DNA of 64,000 nt. Origin: Halalkalibacter nanhaiisediminis (lineage in GTDB: Bacteria > Bacillota > Bacilli > Bacillales > Bacillaceae_D). The DNA is taken from positions 310,001-374,000 of the forward strand of contig NZ_VLKZ01000003.1 in the NCBI RefSeq assembly GCF_007830185.1, given 5' to 3'. Made by a program: the position numbers and the translations under genes. Below the pieces are notes generated by a model that was not told the origin of the DNA, did no database searches, and saw only the letters and a list, made by a program, of their open reading frames with translations. Of the stretch, positions 8,800 through 18,157 are shown piece by piece; the stretch's first letter is position 1, and every line of letters begins with the position of its first letter.

Positions 8800-10224
8800 T
8801 TGAGTGAAATGAAAGCGATTGATTCAATCATAGATGAATTAAAAGGTATTGTTGATAGCGATCGATTTTTCACAAATGAAGAAGATCTTGTTAGTTATTC
8901 TTTTGACGCTTCATTTGGAATTTACATGCCAGAAGTGGTGATACAACCAACTTCTACAGAAGAAGTACAAGCAATTGTGAAGCTAGCAAATACACATAAA
9001 GTCCCCATTTGTCCGCGGGGGCAAGGGACAAGCTTAAGTGGTGGTCCACTACCTGTCAAAGGTGGCATTGTTCTTGATTTTGCACAATGGTCGAGCAAGT
9101 TAGAGATTTATCCAGACGATTTAGTAGCAGTTGTATCGCCTGGCGTCTTAACAGCTAAAATCAATGCCGCTGCAAATGATCATGGTCTTATGTATCCTCC
9201 TGATCCGAGTAGTTCGAATGTATCGACAATTGGTGGGAATTTAGCCGAAAATGCAGGTGGACCAAGAGGATTGAAATACGGAGTAACAAAGGATTATGTC
9301 CTCGGTCTAGAAATTGTCACTGCTGAAGGCGAAATCATCCGAACAGGTGGTAGAACGGTTAAAAATGTGACAGGCTATGATTTAACAAAATTAATTGTTG
9401 GTTCAGAAGGGACACTAGCGATCATCACGGAGGCTATTCTTAGATTAATCCCGAAGCCACCTGCATCTCAGACATTAATGGCTGTTTTTGATGATATCGT
9501 TGATTCAGGAAGATCGATTTCAAAAGTATTAAGTTCAGGTATTCTCCCTGCCAAAATGGAAATTATGGACCAAACATCGGTCATGGCCGTTGAAAACTAT
9601 CAACCTCTTGGTCTGCCAACAGATATTGAAGCCATTATTTTAATTGAACTTGATGGACATCCTTTAGCGATTCAAGAAGAAATTTTAAAAGTGCAGACAA
9701 TTTGTCAAGAAGTAGGAGCAAGAGAAGTAAAAGTGGCGAGCAATGAGGAAGAAGCTGAAGAGCTATGGAAGGCAAGAAAGCTTGTTTCACCAGCAATTGT
9801 CAGGTTAAAGCCGACAAAAATTTCCGAAGACGCGACTGTTCCAAGAAGCAAGATCCCTGATATGTTCCAACGGTTAAAAGAGATCAAGGAAAAATATCAA
9901 ATTGATCTAGTGGTATTCGGTCATGCTGGTGATGGAAATTTACATCCAAATATCATTGCCGATCAACGAGATAATGAAGAAATGGAGCGAGTCGAGCTTG
10001 CCGTTGAAGAGATCTTCAAAGCGGCGATTGAGCTTGGAGGGACGCTTTCTGGTGAACATGGAATTGGGACGATGAAAGCACCTTTTATGGAACTTGAGCT
10101 AGGTAAGGTTGGCTTAAATATGATGAAGCGAATGAAGGAAGCTTGGGATCCAAATAATATTTTAAACCCTGGCAAAATCTTTGCCGAAGAAGGGCAAAAG
10201 TTGGTGTTAAGAAATGAGCGATAG
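8800..10224 (+). CDS. glcD: FAD-linked 2-hydroxyacid oxidase, GlcD family
   Basis: This is the flavin subunit of a glycolate/D-lactate/D-2-hydroxyglutarate-type oxidase. An FAD_binding_4 domain includes PRGQGTSLSGGPLPV and NLAENAGGPRGLKYG; the FAD-oxidase C domain ends with FGHAGDGNLHPNI and SGEHGIGTMKAPFM. TTG 8800 gives a nine-base spacing to AGGGG, while ATG 8791 abuts it; the difference is three residues. It overlaps the Fe-S subunit gene by 11 bases, the usual glcD-glcF layout. The true 2-hydroxyacid cannot be read from sequence; glycolate and D-2-hydroxyglutarate are both reasonable in this neighbourhood. Confidence 0.87.
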   Translation: MSEMKAIDSIIDELKGIVDSDRFFTNEEDLVSYSFDASFGIYMPEVVIQPTSTEEVQAIVKLANTHKVPICPRGQGTSLSGGPLPVKGGIVLDFAQWSSKLEIYPDDLVAVVSPGVLTAKINAAANDHGLMYPPDPSSSNVSTIGGNLAENAGGPRGLKYGVTKDYVLGLEIVTAEGEIIRTGGRTVKNVTGYDLTKLIVGSEGTLAIITEAILRLIPKPPASQTLMAVFDDIVDSGRSISKVLSSGILPAKMEIMDQTSVMAVENYQPLGLPTDIEAIILIELDGHPLAIQEEILKVQTICQEVGAREVKVASNEEEAEELWKARKLVSPAIVRLKPTKISEDATVPRSKIPDMFQRLKEIKEKYQIDLVVFGHAGDGNLHPNIIADQRDNEEMERVELAVEEIFKAAIELGGTLSGEHGIGTMKAPFMELELGKVGLNMMKRMKEAWDPNNILNPGKIFAEEGQKLVLRNER

Positions 10225-11512
10225 TGAACTTTATTATGGTTTAGCATACAATGAGACGTTTGATTGTGTTCAATGCGGATACTGCCTTCCTTCATGTCCA
10301 ACCTATCAAACAATGAACAAAGAAACACATTCTCCTAGAGGGCGAATCAATCTCGTAAAAGCAGCAGCAGAAGGCAGAATTTCACTTGCTACCTTACAAG
10401 AACCAATTGATTTATGTTTAGGGTGTCGTGCCTGTGAAACGGCCTGTCCAACAAATGTTCAATACGGGAAAATCCTTGAAATGGCAAAGGTTGCCCTTCA
10501 AAGAGAAAAGCATAAGAAATCAAAAGCAAAAAAAGCATTCAGCAACATTGTCTTTAAGCAAACGATTCCAAATGAATCGCTATTAAATGTCATGGGGCAC
10601 GGTTTAAGATTCTATCAACAAACAGGCTTGCAAAAAATGGCTCATACATTAGGGATACTTAATCTATTACCAGAAAGACTGGCTGCATTTGAGAAAATAA
10701 CGCCAACTGTTTCAAGTCCATCAAAGAAAAAGAAACGTGAAACAATCTTAAAACCAACACTTAAGCCGGCATACAAAATCGGGTTCTTTAAAGGCTGTAT
10801 CATGGATACGATGTTTGCAAATATTAATGATTTAAGCATGAAGCTCCTTCAAGAAAGCGGTTGCGAAGTCGTGTTGATTGAAGAACAAACTTGTTGTGGG
10901 GCTTTACAAAATCATAGTGGAGATCGTGATATTGCAAAAGATCTTGCTAAGCAAAATATTGAAGCATTTGAGAGGTATGAGTTTGATTTTGTTGTGAATA
11001 GTATCGGTGGTTGCGGTGCAATGCTTGTTGAGTACCATCATCTCTTTGAGGATGATTCGAAATGGTATGATCGCGCAAAAGAATTTGCTAATAAAAATAA
11101 AGATATTAGTTATATTTTGTCAAAAGTAAAGCTACCATTTAAAAAAGAGATTAATAAAGTTGCAACGTATCAACCATCTTGTCATATGTCGAATGTTCAA
11201 AAGCTTGTGCAAGAGCCACTTTCTTTACTGAAATCCGTACCTGGTATTACGTATAAAGAACATGCTGATAAAAACATGTGCTGCGGATCTGCCGGTATTT
11301 ATAATCTTGTTAATTATGATGAATCAATGAAGATTCTCGATATGAAAATGGAAAATGTAAAGCAGAAAAATCCTGATATCATTGTGACTACAAATCCAGG
11401 TTGCCACCTTCAAATGAAGCTGGGTGTAGAACGAGAAAAGTTAGCAGATTCTGTTGAAGTTGTCCATTTGGCCGAACTTTTAGCTGAAGCATGTGATATG
11501 ACAATCGATTAA
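10214..11512 (+). CDS. glcF: Fe-S subunit of 2-hydroxyacid oxidase, GlcF family
   Basis: A 432-residue protein with two N-terminal 4Fe-4S clusters (CVQCGYCLPSCP and CLGCRACETACP) and two C-terminal CCG domains (TCCGALQNHSGD and MCCGSAGIYNL). It transfers electrons from the GlcD flavin to the quinone pool at the membrane. Translation is coupled to glcD by an 11-base overlap. A 142-base gap follows with no clear terminator, so transcription may continue into the alcohol dehydrogenase and TRAP genes. Confidence 0.88.
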   Translation: MSDSELYYGLAYNETFDCVQCGYCLPSCPTYQTMNKETHSPRGRINLVKAAAEGRISLATLQEPIDLCLGCRACETACPTNVQYGKILEMAKVALQREKHKKSKAKKAFSNIVFKQTIPNESLLNVMGHGLRFYQQTGLQKMAHTLGILNLLPERLAAFEKITPTVSSPSKKKKRETILKPTLKPAYKIGFFKGCIMDTMFANINDLSMKLLQESGCEVVLIEEQTCCGALQNHSGDRDIAKDLAKQNIEAFERYEFDFVVNSIGGCGAMLVEYHHLFEDDSKWYDRAKEFANKNKDISYILSKVKLPFKKEINKVATYQPSCHMSNVQKLVQEPLSLLKSVPGITYKEHADKNMCCGSAGIYNLVNYDESMKILDMKMENVKQKNPDIIVTTNPGCHLQMKLGVEREKLADSVEVVHLAELLAEACDMTID

Positions 11513-11654
11513 GCTGTTGAAAGTATCCAAATTTGTCTGACAAGTAGACTAACGGACAAGTTATTCAATTTTAATGAGGGGGGATAACAGCAAAAAGTGA
11601 CGTACCTGAGATGACTAGAATAGCTACAATATTGAAAAAGAAGGAGATTTTTAT

Positions 11655-12830
11655 ATGTCTATCAACAATTCTTATCAATTTTATATGCCTACAAAAGTAG
11701 TAACCGAAGTGAACAGTTCAAACCATACTGGAGAGATTCTTAAAGAAGTTGTTCAAGATGCAAAAGTATTAATCGTTACTGACCAAGGGATTATCAATGC
11801 TGGTTTATTAGAGGGCGTTAAAGCTTCTCTTGAAGCAAATAATTTCTCTTACGCCATTTTTGATAAAGTTGAGCCTAACCCAAAAGCCGAAACAATTGGA
11901 GTCGGCGTTGATTTCTTAAAAGAAAATAACTGTGATGTGGTACTAGGAATCGGTGGAGGAAGTAGTATTGATACAGGTAAAGCCATCGCATTCATGGCGA
12001 CAAATGAAGGTCATGTACTAGATTATGAAGGTCTAGGAAAAATTCCAAAAGCGCCGCTTCCAATTATTGCGATTCCTACCACATCTGGGACAGGTAGTGA
12101 GGTTACAGCTTCAACGGTTATCACGAACGAAAAAACATTGTTTAAGGCAGCGATTGTGAGCCCAATGTTGTTCCCTAAACTAGCGATTTTAGATGCTGCG
12201 CTAACGGTGAAATGTCCTCCATCAATCACGGCAGCGACTGGAATGGATGCGCTTACGCATGCGATTGAATCCTATGTTTCAAAGCAAGCTAACCCAATCA
12301 GTCAAGCATTAGCTCTACATGCGATCAAGATGATTAAAGCAAGCTTACAAAAGGCTTATTTTGTCGGATCTGATATTGAAAGTAGAAGTATGATGTTAGA
12401 AGCTTCGATGATTGCTGGCTTTGCTTTCTCTCAATCTAGATTAGGAAACGTTCATGCAATCTCTCACTCATTCGGTGGAGTCTTTAACATTCCACATGGT
12501 ATTGCAAACGCTTCACTGTTACCTTTTATCCTAAAATTTAACTTACCTGCTTGTCCTGAGCAAATGAAAGATATAGCAATTGCATTAGGCGCAGACGTTA
12601 CTGGATTATCAACAGAAGAAGCTGCTCATAAAGTACTAGAGATTGTCATCGAACTAAACAAATCATTAAACATTCCACTAAATATTAAAGATCTAGGTGT
12701 GTCACTTGATCGCATGGACAAGCTTGTTGAAGACTCAATGAGCAGTGGAAATATTTTAGTGAATCCTAGATTAACAACAGCTAAGGATGTACAAAAAATC
12801 ATTGAAAATGCCTATTACGGCAAACTATAA
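11655..12830 (+). CDS. Iron-containing alcohol dehydrogenase
   Basis: A 391-residue group III (iron-dependent) alcohol dehydrogenase. The cofactor motif GIGGGSSIDTGKA and the family signature PTTSGTGSEVT are present. Metal ligands are visible as Asp and His in DALTHAIES and in NVHAISHSFGGVFNIPHG. The AAGGAG site lies 8 bases before ATG. It is followed after 16 bases by the TRAP binding-protein gene. Together with the aldehyde dehydrogenase at 16135 it could oxidise an imported omega-hydroxyacid or a diol. 4-Hydroxybutyrate and ethylene-glycol-type substrates are alternatives. Confidence 0.88.
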   Translation: MSINNSYQFYMPTKVVTEVNSSNHTGEILKEVVQDAKVLIVTDQGIINAGLLEGVKASLEANNFSYAIFDKVEPNPKAETIGVGVDFLKENNCDVVLGIGGGSSIDTGKAIAFMATNEGHVLDYEGLGKIPKAPLPIIAIPTTSGTGSEVTASTVITNEKTLFKAAIVSPMLFPKLAILDAALTVKCPPSITAATGMDALTHAIESYVSKQANPISQALALHAIKMIKASLQKAYFVGSDIESRSMMLEASMIAGFAFSQSRLGNVHAISHSFGGVFNIPHGIANASLLPFILKFNLPACPEQMKDIAIALGADVTGLSTEEAAHKVLEIVIELNKSLNIPLNIKDLGVSLDRMDKLVEDSMSSGNILVNPRLTTAKDVQKIIENAYYGKL

Positions 12831-12846
12831 ATAAGGGGGAAATACG

Positions 12847-13896
12847 ATGAAAAAATTACTAACAGGTGCCATTTTTGCATCAGCACTATTTTTAGCAGCT
12901 TGTGGTGGGTCTAGTGATACTGTAACAGAAGGAGGAGCAGACGCATCAGCTGAAGGTGAAACGTACACAATTCAAATTGCGCACTCATCACCTGCAACTG
13001 AAGACCGTTTAGAAGCTTCATTACAAGAGTTCAAGAAAAATGTTGAAGAAAGAAGTAATGGTCAAATCCAAATTCAAACATATCCTGCTAGTCAGCTAGG
13101 GGGAGAGCGTGAACAACTTGAAGCAGTACAGCTTGGTTCATTGGAAATGGCAGCGCTATCAAGTGGTCCTTTCCCAGGATTCTTTGAAAAGATGATGATC
13201 TTTGACCTTCCATATATCTTCGCTAATGAAGAAATTGCTTATGAAGTATTAGATGGTCCGTTCGGTCAACAAGTTTTAGACACAATGTTAGAAGAAACGG
13301 GTATCCGTGGTTTAGCATGGGGAGAAAATGGTGTTCGTCACTTTACAAATAGTGTAAGGCCAATCGAATCTCCTGAAGATGTTGCTGGTTTGAAAATTAG
13401 AACACAAGAAAATCCTGCTCATATGGCAATGGTTGAAGCTTTAGGTGGGTCTCCAAACCCAATGGCATTCTCAGAAGTATATAGTGCCCTTCAACAAGGT
13501 GTTATTGATGGACAAGAAAACCCTGTTTCTCTCATTGAGAGCATGAGATTCTATGAAGTAAATGATTATTTAACATTAGATGGCCATGTATACAGTACAT
13601 TCACGCTTATCGTTAATGATGCATTTTTCCAAAGTCTTCCTGAAGAATTACAAACGATTTTACAAGAAGAAGCACTTGTTTGGAGTGACGTACAACGCGA
13701 TTTAAATCGTGAGCAAGTTGCAGCTGGACTTGATTACTTAAAAGAACAAGGTATGGAAGTTGTAGAATTGTCTGATGAACAACGAGCTGCATTCCAAGAT
13801 GCAACAGCACCAGTTATTGAAGAGTACAGATCAATTCTTGGTGATGAGTTAATTGATGGCTTGTTTGAGGCAATTGCAGAAGCAGAAAGCAATTAA
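12847..13896 (+). CDS. dctP: TRAP transporter substrate-binding lipoprotein, DctP family
   Basis: A 349-residue binding protein with a lipoprotein signal (LFLAACGGSS), as expected for a Gram-positive TRAP receptor. The DctP signature is visible in QLGGEREQLEAVQLGSLEMA, and the carboxylate-clamp Arg lies in GLKIRTQENPAHM. It presents an organic acid to the DctQ/DctM permease by sodium-driven transport. A strong GAAA-loop hairpin separates it from dctQ and may raise its abundance relative to the permease. The ligand is probably a hydroxy- or oxo-acid processed by the neighbouring oxidases. Confidence 0.93.
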   Translation: MKKLLTGAIFASALFLAACGGSSDTVTEGGADASAEGETYTIQIAHSSPATEDRLEASLQEFKKNVEERSNGQIQIQTYPASQLGGEREQLEAVQLGSLEMAALSSGPFPGFFEKMMIFDLPYIFANEEIAYEVLDGPFGQQVLDTMLEETGIRGLAWGENGVRHFTNSVRPIESPEDVAGLKIRTQENPAHMAMVEALGGSPNPMAFSEVYSALQQGVIDGQENPVSLIESMRFYEVNDYLTLDGHVYSTFTLIVNDAFFQSLPEELQTILQEEALVWSDVQRDLNREQVAAGLDYLKEQGMEVVELSDEQRAAFQDATAPVIEEYRSILGDELIDGLFEAIAEAESN

Positions 13897-13917
13897 TTTG
13901 ATAAAAGTTTTTCATTA

Positions 13918-13947
13918 GAGTAATAAGGGAGAAATCCCTTATTACTC
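13918..13947 (+). other. Intercistronic GAAA-tetraloop hairpin
   Basis: A perfect 13-base-pair stem (13918-13930 with 13935-13947) is closed by a GAAA loop between dctP and dctQ. It has no T run, so it looks like an mRNA-stabilising element and not a terminator. Confidence 0.7.
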
Positions 13948-13968
13948 ATTATTGGATGGTGAATTCAT

Positions 13969-14487
13969 ATGAAAAAAACGGTAGAGACAATTGATAAAAT
14001 TCTTACTTTTATTGAAGAGAATATTTTGTTTATCTTTTTAGTTGTCATGTTAGGCTCTGTTTTCATTGGTTTAGCAAATCGTTATCTATTCCAAGAATCG
14101 TTAAGATGGACGGAAGAGTTAGCAAGATACTTATTAATCTGGGCAACCTTTGTTGGTGCAAGTTTAGGTGTGAAAAAAGGAGTTCATATTTCTATTGATG
14201 TTTTGACAGTTTATTTACCAGAGAAAATCAACAAAGGTATGCGTGCTATAAGTTATATTATTTCAATCGCGTTCTGTATCTCGATCTTATATATCGGAAT
14301 TCCATTTATTAATACGTTAATGGCGACAAATCAATTATCTCCAGCCTTACGACTACCAATGTATGTTGTCTATTGTGCTGTGGTTGTTGGTTGCTTCTTA
14401 ATGGCAATAAGGTTCGTTATGGTATTTATCACAGATATCATTTACAACGAGAAAACACAATCTGATGATGTCGCGAAAGTCGATTAG
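13969..14487 (+). CDS. dctQ: TRAP transporter small permease, DctQ
   Basis: A 172-residue membrane protein with four predicted transmembrane helices and the DctQ family segment RWTEELARYLLIWATFVGAS after the second hydrophobic stretch. It pairs with DctM in the membrane and helps dock the binding protein. It starts 72 bases after dctP and ends 20 bases before dctM. Confidence 0.92.
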   Translation: MKKTVETIDKILTFIEENILFIFLVVMLGSVFIGLANRYLFQESLRWTEELARYLLIWATFVGASLGVKKGVHISIDVLTVYLPEKINKGMRAISYIISIAFCISILYIGIPFINTLMATNQLSPALRLPMYVVYCAVVVGCFLMAIRFVMVFITDIIYNEKTQSDDVAKVD

Positions 14488-14507
14488 TCGATCAAAGAGG
14501 TGAGATA

Positions 14508-15767
14508 ATGGCTACTACTTTATTTGTTTTACTAATAATTTTCTTACTGTTAAATGTTCCTTTAGCAATCAGTGTTGCATTTGCATCGATCGTCGCACTA
14601 TTAGTAGCGGATATGAATGGCTTTATCGCTGTACAAAGAATGGTTACGGGACTAGATACATTTTCACTAATGGCTATTCCGCTCTTTATGATAGCAGGTA
14701 AGATCATGGAAAAAGGCGGGATCTCAAAGCGTTTAATCGATCTTGCTGCAAGTATGGTTGGATCGTTAACAGGTGGTTTTGCGATTGTGGCGGTACTCGC
14801 TACGATGTTTTTCTCAGCTATTTCAGGATCAGGTCCTGCAACGGTTGTAGCGATCGGAAGTATTATGGTTCCTGCGATGGTTAAGGCTGGTTATGATCTA
14901 AGATTCTCGCTTGCATTAATTGCATCTGCTGGAACAATTGGGGTTATTATCCCTCCAAGTATTCCGTTTATTACATACGGAATAACAGCCAATGTGAGTA
15001 TTGGGGACTTATTTCTTGCGGGGATTTTTCCAGGGATCATCATGGGTATTTCATTAATGATTTATAGCTATTTTGTTTCGAAAAAACGCGGCTATAAAGG
15101 CGGAGAAAAATTTTCATTTCCAGTCTTGGTCCAACGTTTTAAAGAAGCATTTTTAGGACTATTAATGCCATTCATTATCTTAGGCGGTATTTACGGCGGT
15201 ATTTTCACGCCAACAGAATCAGGAGCAGTTGCTTGTGTATACGGTCTGATCATATCGCTATTTGTTTATAGAAGCATGAAAGTATCAGATTTAAAAGCAA
15301 CATTCAATGAAGCAGGTCTTTTATCGGCAATGGTTCTCTTTATCATTGGAACAGCGAATTTAATGAGCTGGATCTTAACGACAGAGCAAGTTCCTGCAAA
15401 AGTATCATCAATCGTAGGCGACTTCACTGGTAGTCAGCTAGTGTTATTACTCATTATTGCAGCGATCTTCCTTTTTGTCGGTACATTCTTAGAGTTAAAT
15501 GCAGCGATCATATTATTGGTACCGATCTTACTACCAATCTTAGGAGCATTTGATGTTGATTTAATTCATTTTGGTATCATCATGGTTGTGAACTTAGCTA
15601 TTGGATTACTTACACCACCACTTGGGGTAAACCTGTTTGTTGCCAAAAGCTTGGCGGATGTTTCCTTTAATTCAATCGTAAAGGCTGCAATTCCATTCTT
15701 GATCGTTCTAATCATCAATCTATTATTGTTCATTTTAATTCCACAAATCTCAACGGCTCTGCTTTAA
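14508..15767 (+). CDS. dctM: TRAP transporter large permease, DctM
   Basis: A 419-residue polytopic protein of the DctM family with about 12 hydrophobic segments. Repeat-like hairpin motifs are visible in SAISGSGPATVVAIGSIM and GVIIPPSIPFITYG, and the C-terminal counterpart is LLTPPLGVNLFVA. It is the ion-coupled transport subunit. GAGGTGAGATA precedes the start. Length and motifs are normal, so the DctPQM system appears complete. Confidence 0.93.
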   Translation: MATTLFVLLIIFLLLNVPLAISVAFASIVALLVADMNGFIAVQRMVTGLDTFSLMAIPLFMIAGKIMEKGGISKRLIDLAASMVGSLTGGFAIVAVLATMFFSAISGSGPATVVAIGSIMVPAMVKAGYDLRFSLALIASAGTIGVIIPPSIPFITYGITANVSIGDLFLAGIFPGIIMGISLMIYSYFVSKKRGYKGGEKFSFPVLVQRFKEAFLGLLMPFIILGGIYGGIFTPTESGAVACVYGLIISLFVYRSMKVSDLKATFNEAGLLSAMVLFIIGTANLMSWILTTEQVPAKVSSIVGDFTGSQLVLLLIIAAIFLFVGTFLELNAAIILLVPILLPILGAFDVDLIHFGIIMVVNLAIGLLTPPLGVNLFVAKSLADVSFNSIVKAAIPFLIVLIINLLLFILIPQISTALL

Positions 15768-15794
15768 ATAACCGAAAAGAGGGAGGAATCTAAC

Positions 15795-16109
15795 ATGTTT
15801 TATGAAATGAGAACCTATACGATTAAAGTTGGTAAAACACCTGAGTACTTGAAACACTTTGAAGAAGTAGGACTCCCTATTATTTCAAAATATGCAAAAC
15901 TTATTGGTTGGTGGTATACCGATATTGGGGAGTTAAATCAACTCATTCATATTTGGGAATATGAGAGTTTGGATGATCGTAAGAAAAAGAGAGAAGCGCT
16001 TTATCAGGATGAAGATTGGCTTAATCATTTTGTTCCAACTGCCTTTCCTATGCTAGAAAAACAAGAATCCAAGATGATGTACGCAGCTAATTTTTCACCA
16101 ATTAAATAA
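15795..16109 (+). CDS. NIPSNAP family protein
   Basis: A 104-residue dimeric alpha-beta barrel (ferredoxin-like) protein of the NIPSNAP family. It begins MFYEMRTYTIKVGK and contains the family core HIWEYESLDDRKKKREAL. Small NIPSNAP proteins are often found in catabolic operons, but their biochemical role is poorly defined. GGGAGGA lies before ATG. It sits between dctM and the aldehyde dehydrogenase, so it is a probable accessory of the pathway. Confidence 0.85.
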   Translation: MFYEMRTYTIKVGKTPEYLKHFEEVGLPIISKYAKLIGWWYTDIGELNQLIHIWEYESLDDRKKKREALYQDEDWLNHFVPTAFPMLEKQESKMMYAANFSPIK

Positions 16110-16134
16110 AGATAGATTCAAAGGAGTGGAAATC

Positions 16135-17586
16135 ATGACAGCAAATTATTTGAATTTTATTAATGGAGAGTGGAAAAGCGCTCTTTCTGGTAAAGTAACA
16201 GAAAGTAAAAATCCTGCAAATAAGGATGAAGTGGTTGGTACATTCCAAGATTCAGGACAAGAAGAATTGGATCAAGCTGTAACAGTAGCAAACGTTGCAT
16301 TCGAAGCATGGAAAGACCTTTCATCTGTGGAAAGAGGAAATTATCTATTAAAAGCAGCCGACATCCTTGAAACACGTCTTGATGATATCGCTGAAGCAGC
16401 AACAAAAGAAATGGGAAAAACATTAGTAGAAACAAAAGGGGAAGTAACGAGAAGTATTTCAATTCTACGATACTATGCTCTAGAAGGTATGCAAAAAATT
16501 GGCGATGTTATTCCATCTGCTAATAGCAAAAACATTCTTTATACAAAGCGTGTGCCTTTGGGTGCAGTAGGGATCATTTCACCATGGAATTTCCCAATCG
16601 CAATACCGATCTGGAAAGTGGCTCCAGCATTAGTTTACGGGAACACTGTTGTCTTAAAGCCTGCATCTGAAACAGCCATCACGGCTGCTAAAATCGTTGA
16701 GGTATTTGCTGAAGCAGGGTTACCAAAAGGTGTCCTAAACTTAGTAACAGGTAGAGGTTCTGTAATTGGAGAAGGGCTTATTCATCATAAAGGTATTAAA
16801 GCCATTTCATTTACAGGTTCAAATGGTGTTGGAAACCAAATTGCGAACGGGGCAGTTGCTCGTGGTGCGAAATTCCAATTAGAAATGGGCGGAAAGAACC
16901 CAGCTATTATTCTAGCTGACGCAGACTTAGATCGAGCTGTGACGATGACGGTTGATGCGGCAATGAAGCATACAGGTCAAAAATGTACAGCTACGAGCAG
17001 AGTGCTTGTTGAGAGCTCTGTCTATGATGAAGTGAAAGAAAGAATTTTAGCAAAAGTTCGTGAAATAAAAGTTGGGAATGGCTTTGATGCTGATACGTAT
17101 ATGGGACCACTTGCTTCAAAGAGCCAGTGGGAAACAGTGAAGAGCTATATTGCAAAAGGTAAAGAAGAAGGCGCTACTCTGATTCATGGTGGTAATGTTC
17201 CAGAAGGCCCTGAATTTGAAAATGGCTACTATATGGAACCGACTGTATTTGATAACGTGACTAATGATATGGCGATCGCTCAAGAAGAAATCTTTGGTCC
17301 AGTTATCGGTTTAATAAAAGTTGAAAATATTGATGAAGCGATTGAGCTAGCGAATGACATTCCATTTGGTCTAAGTGCTTCAGTCTTTACTAGCAATCTA
17401 GCGAATTCAATGAAATTTATCGATAAAATTGATTCAGGTCTAGTAAAAGTAAATGGCGAAAGTACAGGCTCTGAGCCGCATGCTCCGTTCGGCGGTATGA
17501 AAGAATCAAGTTCAGGTTCTAGAGAGCAAGGAAAATCAGCAATCGAATTCTTCACTTCGTTAAAAACTATTACTATTACTCCTTAA
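16135..17586 (+). CDS. Aldehyde dehydrogenase, 2,5-dioxovalerate (2-oxoglutarate semialdehyde) type
   Basis: An NAD(P)-dependent aldehyde dehydrogenase of 483 residues. The cofactor-binding ISPWNFPIAIP, the catalytic Glu in FQLEMGGKNP and the catalytic Cys in HTGQKCTATSR are all present. The overall sequence, from the YLNFINGEW start to the FGGMKESSSGSREQG tail, resembles Bacillus YcbD/GucD, which oxidises 2-oxoglutarate semialdehyde to 2-oxoglutarate. ATG 16135 is chosen because AAGGAG lies eight bases before it. It is the last gene of the TRAP operon and ends before a structured terminator. Glycolaldehyde or succinate semialdehyde are alternative substrates. Confidence 0.85.
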   Translation: MTANYLNFINGEWKSALSGKVTESKNPANKDEVVGTFQDSGQEELDQAVTVANVAFEAWKDLSSVERGNYLLKAADILETRLDDIAEAATKEMGKTLVETKGEVTRSISILRYYALEGMQKIGDVIPSANSKNILYTKRVPLGAVGIISPWNFPIAIPIWKVAPALVYGNTVVLKPASETAITAAKIVEVFAEAGLPKGVLNLVTGRGSVIGEGLIHHKGIKAISFTGSNGVGNQIANGAVARGAKFQLEMGGKNPAIILADADLDRAVTMTVDAAMKHTGQKCTATSRVLVESSVYDEVKERILAKVREIKVGNGFDADTYMGPLASKSQWETVKSYIAKGKEEGATLIHGGNVPEGPEFENGYYMEPTVFDNVTNDMAIAQEEIFGPVIGLIKVENIDEAIELANDIPFGLSASVFTSNLANSMKFIDKIDSGLVKVNGESTGSEPHAPFGGMKESSSGSREQGKSAIEFFTSLKTITITP

Positions 17587-17616
17587 GTTAGTGTATAATA
17601 GTTAAGTTCAAAAAAT

Positions 17617-17705
17617 AAAAGGTCTGACTACTTGGGCAACGATGTTGAATAATGATTATTCAATAGAAATACAACAATTGTCGTTACGAGTGAGTTAGGC
17701 CTTTT
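17617..17705 (+). terminator. Large structured terminator after the TRAP/ALDH operon
   Basis: An outer stem pairs 17617-17629 (AAAAGGTCTGACT) with 17693-17705 using G-U pairs. An inner palindrome at 17645-17663 (TTGAATAAT/ATTATTCAA) forms a second hairpin. A T-rich run follows at 17716. A similar GGTCTGAC stem ends the TAXI binding-protein gene at 43829. Confidence 0.6.
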
Positions 17706-17785
17706 GGATTCACCCTTTTTTAACAAATCTTACTACAGTGTGAATATGAACATGAATTTTAGTTTAGATGAGGAGATAGTTGAAA

Positions 17786-18064
17786 ATGAAAGTTGATGAA
17801 ATTGTAGAAACGAAAGAATTGTTAAAAGGGGAGCTTAAACAAGACTATCTTGTTGTTTATCAAGAAGTCATCAATAAGAATGTCGAGTTAGTGAAGGATC
17901 AAATGGTTGAAACAAGCAAGACAGTTGAAAGAACGCTTAACATTTTCAAAGGTGAAGTAAACTCAACATTAAAAAAGGTTCAAGCATATCCAGTTGAAAA
18001 AGATCTTAACGTAGATAACTTACTAGAAACAATTAAACATGATCACAAAGAGATTTTTATTTAA
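17786..18064 (+). CDS. Hypothetical 92-residue helical protein
   Basis: I do not recognise this small, charged and probably all-helical protein. It has no signal peptide, membrane segment or cysteine. Long amphipathic stretches (ELVKDQMVETSKTVERTLNIF) suggest a coiled-coil or bundle. ATG 17786 lies ten bases after GAGGAG; TTG 17780 is an alternative two codons upstream. It stands alone between two terminators. Confidence 0.6.
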   Translation: MKVDEIVETKELLKGELKQDYLVVYQEVINKNVELVKDQMVETSKTVERTLNIFKGEVNSTLKKVQAYPVEKDLNVDNLLETIKHDHKEIFI

Positions 18065-18096
18065 TAGATGTACGTAGTATGATAGATATACTAGTG

Positions 18097-18128
18097 GGAG
18101 AAGCAATGTTAATAGCTTCTCCTTTTTT
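18097..18128 (+). terminator. Rho-independent terminator
   Basis: GGAGAAGC (18097-18104) pairs with GCTTCTCC (18115-18122), followed by six T residues. Confidence 0.85.
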
Positions 18129-18157
18129 CATATTCACGTAAGAGAGGAGGAGAGAGT

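Noticed and set aside
8808-8823. TGAAAGCGATTGAT as a cre site inside glcD
   Set aside because: The conserved C near the right end is missing, and it lies in codons for a common peptide.
16160-16462. 100-residue minus-strand frame inside the aldehyde dehydrogenase gene
   Set aside because: It is leucine-rich, has no ribosome site and lies wholly opposite a well-supported gene.
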